Below, in pieces: positions 34,439 through 42,101 of a DNA stretch of 64,000 nt (its first letter is position 1; every line of letters begins with the position of its first letter). Under the pieces are notes generated by a model. The model did not search any database. It saw nothing but the letters and a program-made list of their open reading frames with translations, and was not told the origin of the DNA. The DNA is from Comamonadaceae bacterium (GTDB lineage: Bacteria; Pseudomonadota; Gammaproteobacteria; Burkholderiales; Burkholderiaceae_C), in contig CANBWP010000007.1 of NCBI GenBank assembly GCA_947373185.1, positions 37,365 through 101,364 on the forward strand, given 5' to 3'. Position numbers and translations under genes: made by a program.

Positions 34439-34454
34439 ATACCCTAGGGGGTAA
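34439..34454. promoter_or_regulatory. CsoR/CstR-like operator candidate
   Basis: ATACCCTAGGGGGTAA: TACCC/GGGTA arms around TAGG, similar to operators of the CsoR/CstR family and to the element at 24328. It lies between the small cytochrome stop and the soxC upstream region. Confidence 0.3.
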
Positions 34455-34474
34455 AGTAAGTTGGGCGTCAGCCT

Positions 34475-34795
34475 TTATTTGAATTTGTAATGGTCGCGAT
34501 TGAGTACAGCTGCTATCGCTGTGACCTCTTCAGGAAAAAATCCCAAATTAAGTTCTGTGTTGCACTGCTCTACCATGCCTCTTAAAAACCCTGGGGTATT
34601 GATGCGGCCTTGGGGCTTGTAGATGGCACTGCCATTGCCCCCCACGCGGCGTTGGTGACAGGCGTCGCAGTTGTTTTGTTCAATCAACTGCTGACCCAAT
34701 TTGAGATCTGCATCTTTGAAGACGACGGGTTGAGCCGTGGCCTCAAGGGTCAGAACAAAACCAAATAGTGCAAATTTTAGAAATTTCATATTCAT
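34475..34795 (-). CDS. small monoheme cytochrome c
   Basis: Periplasmic class I-like cytochrome c of 106 residues. Signal peptide KFLKFALFGFVLTLEATAQ, then one heme site CDACHQRR near residue 43. The mature part is only about 85 residues and carries LGQQLIEQNNCDACH and a possible Met ligand in RGMVEQCNTELN. It lies between soxW and soxC on the same strand. A role as electron acceptor for Sox enzymes is plausible but unproven; it is not SoxE or FccA by sequence pattern. Starts at 34795 and 34789 are both possible. Confidence 0.85.
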   Translation of the reverse strand: MNMKFLKFALFGFVLTLEATAQPVVFKDADLKLGQQLIEQNNCDACHQRRVGGNGSAIYKPQGRINTPGFLRGMVEQCNTELNLGFFPEEVTAIAAVLNRDHYKFK

Positions 34796-34884
34796 CTCAG
34801 CGGAGTCATTGATAACAGTTTGGTCAAGCAGTCGTTCGGGGGTTCTAGGCGCTCATGCAAGCTAAATGGCATCTGCTATTTGAC

Positions 34885-35394
34885 TTAGCTTCGCAAAGCC
34901 TTCCTGGCCATGCCAATGCGTTCGTCTAAGTAGGCACCATAAAAATCTGGCAAATAACCACCTTCCATGCGTTCGACCAGTTCTTGTCCTTTGGGACCTA
35001 GGAAGATCAGGGTGGGTGCAATGCTGACACGCCATTGTTTGACCAATTGGTCATGCGTTTGCATTTGACCCGACAGACCTCTGACTTGCATGTCGCTTTT
35101 CATGTCGACTTGAACAATCGGAAAACCCTGCTTTTGCATGGGGCCGAGGTAACTTTCACGGGCCATTTTGCAAAATGGGCAGCCCGCTAAGCTGACCATC
35201 ACGATCAAAGGTTCTTTGGCTTTCAGGGCTTTTTCGAGCTCATCTGGCAAAGAGGAAGCCGCCGGCAGTTGAGCGGGGGCCGCTTGAATTGCAAGTGGCG
35301 TGATTGCGAGTCCACTGATCAGGCTCAAGCCCAGCTGCGACAGACAGGCTCTGCGAGTTATCTGTAACTCTGTGGTGGCATTGAAATTTTGCAT
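34885..35394 (-). CDS. soxW: SoxW-like periplasmic thioredoxin
   Basis: Thioredoxin-fold protein of 169 residues from the ATG at 35394; the track start is a TTG nine codons earlier. A Tat-like leader (ITRRACLSQLGLSLISGLAI) leads to a domain with active site GCPFCKM (CxxC, about residue 77). The arrangement matches SoxW, the thioredoxin that keeps SoxYZ reduced. SoxV/CcdA, its usual membrane electron donor, is not in this window. It is divergent from the first YeeE-type transporter. Confidence 0.82.
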   Translation of the reverse strand: MQNFNATTELQITRRACLSQLGLSLISGLAITPLAIQAAPAQLPAASSLPDELEKALKAKEPLIVMVSLAGCPFCKMARESYLGPMQKQGFPIVQVDMKSDMQVRGLSGQMQTHDQLVKQWRVSIAPTLIFLGPKGQELVERMEGGYLPDFYGAYLDERIGMARKALRS

Positions 35395-35496
35395 GTTCTG
35401 GGAGCAGAAAAAAAGAGACAATGGTGGGATTGTTTGCTTTAGGCTGGTGTGCGAATTTGCCCCACAAGCCAGTGGTCATCTTTTTTTATATCAGCG

Positions 35497-36585
35497 ATGA
35501 ATGAATTATTGGGGAACTTTGTGAATCTCGCAAGTCTTTTGGAAACCTATGGAGATCATTCGATCTTGGCCATGGGTGGGGCTGCAATTGGACTGTTGTT
35601 TGGCTTCAGTGCGCAACGCTCTAAATTCTGCGCCAGGGCCGCCGTGATTGAATGCTGTGAAGGGCAGTGGCGGCAAAGATTTGCAGGGTGGATGCTGGCT
35701 TTTGCTGTAGCCATGCTGATGGTTCAATTTGCCATCTCATTGGGATTTTTGAAACCTGAAAGTTCCAGACATTTGGGATCACAAGGCAGCATCTCTGGTG
35801 CTGTGTTGGGGGGGCTGATGTTTGGCATGGGCATGATCATGACGCGCGGTTGTGCAAGCCGATTGATCATTCTTTCGGGTAATGGCAATTTACGCGCATT
35901 GCTTTCCGGCTTGGTGTTTGCAGTGACTGTGCAAGCCACCATCTCTGGTGCCTTGGCACCGGCGCGCCAATTTATTGCATCTTGGTGGTTGGTCGATGGG
36001 GGGCCTCAGCGCAATATCCTCAACGCATTAGGCACATCCTCCTGGATGGGGTTGGCCATTGGCTTGCTTTTTTTGGGCGTCGCCATTTGGCGTTTCCGAA
36101 CCACGGCAGGTGGGCCCAAACCTTTGATACTGGGTAACGTATTTGTTGGGGTGGCCATTGCACTGGGTTGGTTTTTCACGCAATTGATTGCCAGTGCCTC
36201 TTTTGAACCGATTCCGCTTCAAAGTCTTTCCTTCAGCAGTTCTTCTGCCGAGTGGTTAACCCGTGTTCTCTACACCGATACGGCCCCGCGGTTTGGTTTT
36301 GACGCAGGCCTGTTGCCCAGTGTTTTTGTGGGCTCTTTCATTGCTGCTTTCTTGTTTGGCGAGTTTAAATTTGAAGGCTTTCAAACCGAAAACAAATTGG
36401 GTCACTACCTCACGGGTGCTGTGTTGATGGGCTTTGGCGCTGTGTTGGCAGGCGGTTGCACGGTGGGTGCCGGCATGTCGGGCGGTGTGGTGTTTTCCAA
36501 CACCGCATGGTTGACGCTGCTGTCGATCATGGCGGGTGCTGCCTTGACCTATCGCTTTCTCAAGTCGATTGGCGCACCGACATAA
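35497..36585 (+). CDS. YeeE/YedE (TsuA-like) thiosulfate transporter, copy 1
   Basis: Inner-membrane protein of 362 residues with about nine or ten hydrophobic segments, YeeE/YedE family (PF04143), whose characterised member TsuA takes up thiosulfate. Conserved Cys-containing signatures: FSAQRSKFCARAAV near the N-terminus, MTRGCASRLIILSGNGNLRALLSG and the C-terminal GGCTVGAGMSGG. The ATG at 35497 removes an unlikely 16-codon prefix. It is divergent from soxW and 104 nt before a clear paralogue. Thiosulfate import is the best guess from family and context. Confidence 0.88.
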   Translation: MNELLGNFVNLASLLETYGDHSILAMGGAAIGLLFGFSAQRSKFCARAAVIECCEGQWRQRFAGWMLAFAVAMLMVQFAISLGFLKPESSRHLGSQGSISGAVLGGLMFGMGMIMTRGCASRLIILSGNGNLRALLSGLVFAVTVQATISGALAPARQFIASWWLVDGGPQRNILNALGTSSWMGLAIGLLFLGVAIWRFRTTAGGPKPLILGNVFVGVAIALGWFFTQLIASASFEPIPLQSLSFSSSSAEWLTRVLYTDTAPRFGFDAGLLPSVFVGSFIAAFLFGEFKFEGFQTENKLGHYLTGAVLMGFGAVLAGGCTVGAGMSGGVVFSNTAWLTLLSIMAGAALTYRFLKSIGAPT

Positions 36586-36612
36586 ACACGCCCTGCAAAG
36601 TCAGCTGGGCCA

Positions 36613-36626
36613 TTGACGCATGTCAA
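36613..36626. promoter_or_regulatory. FNR-family box (TTGACGCATGTCAA)
   Basis: Perfect-arm dyad TTGAC-N4-GTCAA in the gap between the two YeeE/YedE genes, about 65 nt before the second start. It fits the looser CRP/FNR-family consensus TTGAY-N4-RTCAA. Confidence 0.5.
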
Positions 36627-36689
36627 TTCAAACTGGCAGCTTGTTGGTAGCATCTTGATCAGTCCATGCTGATTTGAAGAGGGTTGCCC

Positions 36690-37763
36690 GTGAGTTTTGC
36701 ACTGAATGAAGTGATTGAAATATATGGCGAAGGCACCGTCCTAGCCATCGGTGGCGCCGTGATTGGTGTGCTCTTCGGATTTTTTGCGCAACGGTCCAAG
36801 TTTTGTTTGCGTGCCGCTGTCATTGATTTTTGGCATGGGCATTTCAAAGACAAACTCTCCATTTGGTTGCTGGCTTTTTCTGCTGCCGTCATCGGCACAC
36901 AAGCTTTGGTGTTGTGGGGTGGATTGGACAGCAGTGGTGCACGCCAAATTGCAGCGCGCGGCAGTTTGTCGGGTGCCATTGTGGGTGGCTTGATGTTTGG
37001 CGTTGGCATGATCTTGACGCGGGGTTGTGCCAGTCGCTTGCTCATTTTGTCGGCCAATGGCAATTTACGCGCCTTACTCTCTGGATTGATTTTTGCCGTG
37101 GTTGCGCAGTCGAGTTTGTCGGGGGCACTCATGCCCGCAAGGCTAGCCATCAGTGAATGGTCAACCTTGGATGGCGGACCAGGCCGTGACCTGTTGGCCA
37201 TGGCAGGGGTAGGTCATGCCACTGGCTTGGCCATGGGTGTGGTGTGTTTGGTCATGGCCATTTATTTTGTCAGCCGCAGCAGCAGCAAGCCTGTGATGTT
37301 GTGGGTGGGCGGCATTGGCACTGGTTTGTCAGTGGCTGCTGCATGGGGCTTCACGCAATGGGTGGCTAAAAATTCATTTGAACCGATTCAAATTCAAGGA
37401 CTGACCTTCAGTGGTCCCTCCGCTGAGTGGTTGATGCGGGTGTTGCAATCGCCTGCACCGAAAATTGGTTTTGAATTTGGCTTATTGCCTGGCGTGTTTT
37501 TAGGATCCTTCTTGGGTGCCTTGGTCGGGAAGGAGTTTCAACTCGAAGGATTTAAAGATGGCTACAGCATGCGCCGTTATATTGTGGGCGCCGTGCTGAT
37601 GGGCTTTGGCTCGATGCTGGCTGGCGGCTGTGCCATTGGGGCAGGGGTCACGGGTGGCGCTATTTTTGCGCTGACCGCATGGGTGACCTTGGTGGGCATG
37701 TGGTTGGGTGCTGGTATCACCGATCGGTGGTTGGATTCCCCCGCCAACCACCGGCACCCTTAG
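36690..37763 (+). CDS. YeeE/YedE (TsuA-like) thiosulfate transporter, copy 2
   Basis: Paralogue of the preceding gene (357 residues): both share the pattern LFGFxAQRSKFC, GxISGAVLGGLMFGxGMIxTRGCASRL and the C-terminal GGCAIGAGVTGGAIF. Predicted inner-membrane transporter for thiosulfate or a related anion. A GTG at 36690 with AAGAGGG upstream is the preferred start (TTG 36684 is the alternative). A perfect-arm FNR-family dyad lies in the intergenic gap, so this copy may have its own promoter. It ends 9 nt from the convergent cytochrome gene. Confidence 0.87.
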   Translation: MSFALNEVIEIYGEGTVLAIGGAVIGVLFGFFAQRSKFCLRAAVIDFWHGHFKDKLSIWLLAFSAAVIGTQALVLWGGLDSSGARQIAARGSLSGAIVGGLMFGVGMILTRGCASRLLILSANGNLRALLSGLIFAVVAQSSLSGALMPARLAISEWSTLDGGPGRDLLAMAGVGHATGLAMGVVCLVMAIYFVSRSSSKPVMLWVGGIGTGLSVAAAWGFTQWVAKNSFEPIQIQGLTFSGPSAEWLMRVLQSPAPKIGFEFGLLPGVFLGSFLGALVGKEFQLEGFKDGYSMRRYIVGAVLMGFGSMLAGGCAIGAGVTGGAIFALTAWVTLVGMWLGAGITDRWLDSPANHRHP

Positions 37764-37772
37764 GCGATTGGC

Positions 37773-38384
37773 TTATTTGCCGCTGAGGTATTCCGCAACC
37801 GCGGCCATTTCAAGAGGCGTCATTTTGGCCACGATGGCGTGCATCACAGCGTTGTCGTTGTTGCGCTCACGCGTGTTGAATTGCTTCAATTGCGTTTCAA
37901 TGTAAACAGCATATTGACTGGCCAAACGTGGCAATGACGCCGTGCCATTGGCTTCTGCGCCGTGACAGCTGGCGCATGCTGGCACACCACTGAACTTGTT
38001 GCCATTGTGAAAAACATAGTTGCCAACTGCAGCCAAGCTTGCATCTTTGGGCGCTTCTACGGGCACACTTTGTTTTTCAAAAAACTTGCCAATGGCCAAC
38101 ATTTCGTCTGGCGTGAGCTTGGCCACCATGTCGCGCATGGCAGTGCTTTTACGTGCGCCGCTTTTAAAGTTAGACAGTTGTTTGGCAATGTATTCAGAGT
38201 GTTGTCCAGCCAGTCGAGGAAAGACCTCGCTCGACGAGTCACCCTGTGCACCATGGCACAAAAAGCATGAGCCAGAAATGATCTTTTTGGCGCGTGCTTC
38301 GTCAGCTTGTCCCCATGCAATTGAGCAGGAGCCCAACGCCAACCATGCAATGGCCAGCGCTTTTGTCAATGCAGTCTTCTTCAT
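37773..38384 (-). CDS. diheme cytochrome c4-like protein
   Basis: Periplasmic diheme cytochrome c of 203 residues. The leader KTALTKALAIAWLALGSCSIAWGQ precedes two class I domains with CFLCHGAQGD (about residue 41) and CASCHGAEANG (about residue 139). Duplicated c4 spacing (LAGQHSEYIAKQLSNFKSGAR and LASQYAVYIETQLKQFNTRER) is clear, each with a distal Met (RDMVAKLTPDEM, HAIVAKMTPLEM). It follows fccB on the same strand, so it could take electrons from flavocytochrome c toward an oxidase. The ATG at 38384 is chosen over a TTG. Confidence 0.9.
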   Translation of the reverse strand: MKKTALTKALAIAWLALGSCSIAWGQADEARAKKIISGSCFLCHGAQGDSSSEVFPRLAGQHSEYIAKQLSNFKSGARKSTAMRDMVAKLTPDEMLAIGKFFEKQSVPVEAPKDASLAAVGNYVFHNGNKFSGVPACASCHGAEANGTASLPRLASQYAVYIETQLKQFNTRERNNDNAVMHAIVAKMTPLEMAAVAEYLSGK

Positions 38385-38393
38385 GCCCAATGC

Positions 38394-39677
38394 TTACGCC
38401 AAGGTGTCTGCCCAAATGTTGCGTGCCCATGCCATGGCATAGCGGCCTTCCAATTCGTTGGCCGCGCTTGACACGCCACCGGAGCCTGGGACTGCCAACA
38501 TGGTTTTCTTGTCGGCGTCGTAAGCATGCACGCTGGCCACGTGAACCACATCTTCAGAGCTGACAAAGCTGTAGCAGGTGTTGTTGTAGATGGGCATGTT
38601 GTTGGGCGTTTTGCCGCTCAACAAGGCAACCACTGCTGCTGCACAAGTTTTGCCGTGCTGATTGGCCATGTGGCCTGATTTGGGCATGGCGGGTGCAATT
38701 TGAATAGAGTCGCCCAACACATGAATGTTTTTGGCAGCCTTCGATTCAAAGGTGAGGAAGTCGACTTCGCACCAGCGTTTGTTGGCCGTGGCCAAGCCGG
38801 ATTTGACAGCAATTTCGCCGGCGCGCATGGGAGGAATGACGTTCAATACATTGGCTTTGACGTCGTCGTTGAATTCAAATTTCAAGGTGTTGGTGGCGGC
38901 ATCAACATCGATGGCGTTGTGTTTGCTGCGGTATTCCACAATGCCTTTGTAACGTTCAGCCCAAGCTTTTTTGAACAACGGGCCTTTGGAGGTGACATCG
39001 TCGTTGGCATCTAAAATCAGAACCTTGCTTTTGGGCTTGGCTTTGCTGAAGTACTCGGCCACTTGGCAGGCACGCTCGTAAGGTCCTGGAGGGCAGCGAT
39101 AGGGTGCCAAGGGAATGGACAAGGCGTAGACGCCGCCATCGGGCATGGCTTCCAATTGTTTGCGCAATGCCACAGTTTGAGCGCCTGCTTTCCAAGCGTG
39201 CAGCACTTTTTCCTGTGCACCCGCTTTGTTCAGGCCAGGGATTGCATCAAACATGAAGTCAACGCCAGGCGACAGAATCAATCGGTCGTAGGGCACTTCG
39301 GAGCCGCCCGCCAATTTAACGATGCGTTTGTCAGGATCAATTTGCGTGACGTAGTCTTTGACTAAATTAACGCCATGGCGTTTGACCAAATTGTCGTAGG
39401 ACGTGGTGATGTCGGCCATGGTTTTGCTGCCGCCAATGACCAAATTGGAAATAGGGCAGGAGATGAAACTGGCGTTGGGCTCAATCAAGGTGACTTGAAT
39501 GCCGTAGTCGGACCACATGCGGACATATTTGGCAGCGGTGGCACCGCCGTAGCCACCGCCCACCACCACCACCTTGGGGCCATTGGTGCCGCCCGTGGTT
39601 GCGCAGCCACTCATGAGGCCCATTGCGCCTAATGCTGAAGTTGCAGAAGCGCTTTGAATAAATTGACGACGTTTCAT
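38394..39677 (-). CDS. fccB: flavocytochrome c sulfide dehydrogenase, flavoprotein subunit
   Basis: FAD subunit of flavocytochrome c (FccB/SoxF), oxidising sulfide to sulfur or polysulfide in the periplasm. 427 residues. KRRQF begins a Tat leader that ends MSGCATTGG, a possible lipobox. FAD motifs: VVVVGGGYGGATAAKYVR, and the second region VHVLGDSIQ-type HVLGDSIQIAPAMPKSGHMANQHGK. Redox cysteines lie in FISCPISNLV and PYRCPPGPYERAC. Adjacent fccA and the c4-like gene supply electron acceptors. It is intact. Confidence 0.94.
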   Translation of the reverse strand: MKRRQFIQSASATSALGAMGLMSGCATTGGTNGPKVVVVGGGYGGATAAKYVRMWSDYGIQVTLIEPNASFISCPISNLVIGGSKTMADITTSYDNLVKRHGVNLVKDYVTQIDPDKRIVKLAGGSEVPYDRLILSPGVDFMFDAIPGLNKAGAQEKVLHAWKAGAQTVALRKQLEAMPDGGVYALSIPLAPYRCPPGPYERACQVAEYFSKAKPKSKVLILDANDDVTSKGPLFKKAWAERYKGIVEYRSKHNAIDVDAATNTLKFEFNDDVKANVLNVIPPMRAGEIAVKSGLATANKRWCEVDFLTFESKAAKNIHVLGDSIQIAPAMPKSGHMANQHGKTCAAAVVALLSGKTPNNMPIYNNTCYSFVSSEDVVHVASVHAYDADKKTMLAVPGSGGVSSAANELEGRYAMAWARNIWADTLA

Positions 39678-39686
39678 GACAACTCC

Positions 39687-40010
39687 TTATTTTTTCTGTG
39701 CTGCAAAGTAGCCAGCAATGGCAACAATTTGCTCGTCGCTGTAACCTTTGGCCAACTGATGCATGATGGTGGCAGGCTTGCGGCCTGCTTTGAAATCCAT
39801 CATCTTCTTCACGATGTCGTCTTTGTTGGCGCCTGCCAATGCTTCATTGCCAGCCTCGGCGCGGCCGTTGGTGCCATGGCAATTGGAACAACCCGCAGCC
39901 CAACTGCGAACTTGCATGGGGTCGGGGGCATTGGTTTGCGCCTGAGCGCTGGAGGCAAGGCAAACAAGCGCTGCGCCGAAGTAAAGCCAGTTTTTCATAA
40001 TTTTTGACAT
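39687..40010 (-). CDS. fccA: cytochrome c subunit of flavocytochrome c (FccA/SoxE-like)
   Basis: Small periplasmic monoheme cytochrome c of 107 residues, directly upstream of fccB on the same strand (9-nt gap). Leader KNWLYFGAALVCLASSAQAQ, heme site CSNCHGTNG (about residue 41), distal Met in the KMMDFKAGRKPATIMHQLAKGY segment. Its size and location mark it as the electron-accepting subunit of FccAB. The start could also be the ATG at 39998. Confidence 0.9.
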   Translation of the reverse strand: MSKIMKNWLYFGAALVCLASSAQAQTNAPDPMQVRSWAAGCSNCHGTNGRAEAGNEALAGANKDDIVKKMMDFKAGRKPATIMHQLAKGYSDEQIVAIAGYFAAQKK

Positions 40011-40049
40011 GTTTGATGGAAGTTAAAAATGAACGGTTCAACTGAAGGT

Positions 40050-40475
40050 TCAAGGACGGATGTAAACAAAGCCAGACTTGGCTTGCAGGTTGGCAACCTC
40101 AGCAACGCCAGAAGGCACAACAGAAGCTTCCATCACCACTTTTTCTTTTGGAATTTTGCGGGTTTCAAGCGTGTTGTTGCAGACATCGAACTTCACGCCT
40201 TTGGAGGCCAGGTCACCGATGGTGCCTGCAAAGGGTTGACCTGACGGTGTCATGGCGCCCTCCAATAAAAAATCAATGCCAGGACCGTGCGTAACCACCG
40301 TAATTTTGGCGTTGGGGTCGGCGGCCAAATGATTGCGAATGTTGCCCATGGCGCGAGCTGCTTGAGCCAAGCCTTCGTTGAGGTGGTAAACCACTTTGGT
40401 TTGGGCATGTGCTGCTGCGGTGAAGCACAAAGCAAGAGTCAGTCCGCATGTACGGATCAAAGACAGGGTATTCAT
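40050..40475 (-). CDS. secreted DsrE-family protein
   Basis: DsrE/DsrF-like fold protein of 141 residues with a clear signal peptide (LIRTCGLTLALCFTAAAHAQ), so unlike cytosolic DsrEFH it works in the periplasm. VVYHLNEGLAQAARAMGNIRNHLAADP begins the domain and VKFDVCNNTLETRKI carries the conserved, probably sulfur-binding Cys. An AAGGAA ribosome site precedes the ATG. It is the gene before fccA, so a role as sulfur relay or persulfide acceptor for flavocytochrome c is plausible; this is inference. Confidence 0.85.
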   Translation of the reverse strand: MNTLSLIRTCGLTLALCFTAAAHAQTKVVYHLNEGLAQAARAMGNIRNHLAADPNAKITVVTHGPGIDFLLEGAMTPSGQPFAGTIGDLASKGVKFDVCNNTLETRKIPKEKVVMEASVVPSGVAEVANLQAKSGFVYIRP

Positions 40476-40543
40476 TAGCCATTCCTTATTTATCTAGATG
40501 TTAATCTGGCACGAAGGTGCATGGGCACAGTACTAACCCGACT

Positions 40544-40888
40544 TCAAACTGACTCGAGACTTTCAGTGGCGATTTGGGTGCAGACCGCGCGGCAAAGGTC
40601 TACAAAGCTTGGGTTGGCAATGCTGTAATAAATTTGAACGCCATCGCGGCGTTTTTGAAGAATGCCAGCTTGGTACAAAGTACTTAAATGCTGCGACATG
40701 TTGGATTGCGTGGTGTCGACTTCTTCCAGCAACTCACTGACATTTTTTTCACCCGCACACAAGCAACTCATGATTCGCAAACGCATGGGTGCCGACATCA
40801 CACGAAAGATTTCAGCGGCACGGTTGAAGGTGGCGTCGTCTTTTTCGAGTTTTTCGAATTGAATGTTTTTGGTTTTGCTGGCTCGCAT
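40544..40888 (-). CDS. ArsR-family repressor, SqrR/BigR/SoxR-like
   Basis: Winged-helix ArsR regulator, 114 residues from ATG 40888; the longer track start overlaps trxC and adds nonsense. The HTH is NVSELLEEVDTTQSNMSQHLSTLYQAGIL. Cys42 and Cys44 (MSCLCAGEK) and Cys99 and Cys103 (DLCRAVC) could form the dithiol pair used by persulfide-sensing SqrR/BigR or the thiosulfate-linked SoxR. Placement between trxC and dsrE-fccAB supports control of sulfide oxidation genes by reactive sulfur. Metal sensing is the alternative. Confidence 0.87.
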   Translation of the reverse strand: MRASKTKNIQFEKLEKDDATFNRAAEIFRVMSAPMRLRIMSCLCAGEKNVSELLEEVDTTQSNMSQHLSTLYQAGILQKRRDGVQIYYSIANPSFVDLCRAVCTQIATESLESV

Positions 40889-40977
40889 GAACTCAAATAT
40901 AGCTTGAAAACCCTCAATCTGTAGCCCCTTGCGAACCAACAAAGGGCTAGGAACAGCGAGAGACGGATTGAATCGTC

Positions 40978-41412
40978 TTATTTTCCAATTTCCGCCCGAA
41001 CCCATTTGGCCAAATCTGCAGCAGATCTAGCCCCAGAAATTCTGGCAACTTCCTTGCCCCCTTTAAAAATTGCCAATGTGGGAATGCTGCGAATATTGTG
41101 TTGTGCCCCCGCTGCTTGGTGCGCCTCTGTGTCTACTTTCACAAAACGAGCGTGGGGCTCCAACATGGCGCAGGCCTTTTCATATTCGGGTGCCATCATG
41201 CGACATGGGCCGCACCAAGGGGCCCAGAAGTCGACGACCACAGGCACTTCGCTTTTGGCAATTTGAGCTGCCAAGCCCGTGGCTGTGAGGCTGGCGGGGT
41301 GCTTGTCAAACAGAGCCTTGTGACAGCTGCCACATGACAACTCAGCTTCCAATTGCGCTGTGGCAACTCGGTTGGTGCTGTTGCAGTGGGGGCAAACCAA
41401 GTGTGTTTTCAT
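40978..41412 (-). CDS. trxC: thioredoxin 2 (TrxC)
   Basis: Zinc-binding cytosolic thioredoxin of 144 residues from ATG 41412 (GGA ribosome site). The N-terminal zinc ribbon is CPHCNSTNR..CGSCHK, and the active site is FWAPWCGPCRMM (WCGPC, about residue 68). It reduces disulfides and, in sulfur loci, probably persulfides. It leads the trxC-arsR-dsrE-fcc row and is divergent from osmC, with an FNR-like site in the shared upstream region. Confidence 0.93.
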   Translation of the reverse strand: MKTHLVCPHCNSTNRVATAQLEAELSCGSCHKALFDKHPASLTATGLAAQIAKSEVPVVVDFWAPWCGPCRMMAPEYEKACAMLEPHARFVKVDTEAHQAAGAQHNIRSIPTLAIFKGGKEVARISGARSAADLAKWVRAEIGK

Positions 41413-41498
41413 GAGGATTCCTTTTAAGGTCGTCTGTTTCAAGTGGCGCTTGTTTGTTGCTTTTCAAGGCCATCATCATGCATTCTTCACGGCAGGAA

Positions 41499-41512
41499 TT
41501 GATCTAAGTTAA
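41499..41512. promoter_or_regulatory. FNR-family box (TTGATCTAAGTTAA)
   Basis: TTGAT-N4-GTTAA: one full half-site and one imperfect one, between divergent trxC and osmC, about 85 nt from each start. Confidence 0.45.
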
Positions 41513-41595
41513 ATCTCAATGGGCTGGAATCCCTAAGAATGGCGGTGTGCATTGTTGTTTCTGCAAGCAGCCACATCTTATGGAGACGTTCATTC

Positions 41596-42048
41596 ATGTC
41601 AGAAAAAACCATTACCGTTGAACTTCGTCAACGCTCAAAATACCAATTTGACATTGAATTCAGCGAAGGCATGCCGCAGCTGATGACAGATGAGCCGGTA
41701 CCTTTGGGTGAAGGCAAGGGGCCAACACCCGTTCATTTACTGGCCGCTGCTGTAGGCAATTGCCTGAGCGATGCTTTGTATTTTGCGCTGGCCAAGTTCA
41801 AGCAATCGCCAGAACCCATTCATACCGCGGTGCATGCAGAAGTGGGGCGCAATGCAGAAGGGCGCATGCGTGTTCTGCGCATAGAGGCCAAATTGCATTT
41901 GGGCGTGGAGGCACACCAGCTTGAGTACCTGGATCGGGTCTTGTCGCAATTCGAAGATTTTTGTACTGTGACGCAAAGTGTGGGGCAGGGCATTCCCATT
42001 CACACGCGTGTTTTGGATTCGAAGGGTGTCATTTTGAAAGGCCCTTGA
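41596..42048 (+). CDS. OsmC-family protein
   Basis: OsmC/Ohr-fold protein of 150 residues from ATG 41596 (GGAG site); the track start adds 19 unlikely codons. The usual OsmC core is visible (GEGKGPTPVHLLAAAVGNCLSDALYFAL), with a Cys at NCLSD. The second redox Cys is probably in EDFCTVTQSV. This arrangement fits a thiol-peroxidase or an OsmC-like protein of unknown substrate. It is divergent from trxC and followed after about 50 nt by a DUF2892 gene. Confidence 0.85.
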   Translation: MSEKTITVELRQRSKYQFDIEFSEGMPQLMTDEPVPLGEGKGPTPVHLLAAAVGNCLSDALYFALAKFKQSPEPIHTAVHAEVGRNAEGRMRVLRIEAKLHLGVEAHQLEYLDRVLSQFEDFCTVTQSVGQGIPIHTRVLDSKGVILKGP

Positions 42049-42101
42049 CGTTTCATTCAATCGGCGCAAAATGAATTCATTCACTTCTAAGGAGAATTTT
42101 G

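Larger units (their letters stand above)
34176..34474. promoter_or_regulatory. 299-nt regulatory region upstream of soxC
   Basis: No gene is visible. It contains an FNR-like palindrome nested inside a longer dyad (34312-34345), a second dyad GGCCAATGATTGGCC (34360-34374) and a CsoR-like TACCC/GGGTA element at 34439. It is A/T-rich next to soxC (34200-34300), as expected of a promoter. Confidence 0.6.
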
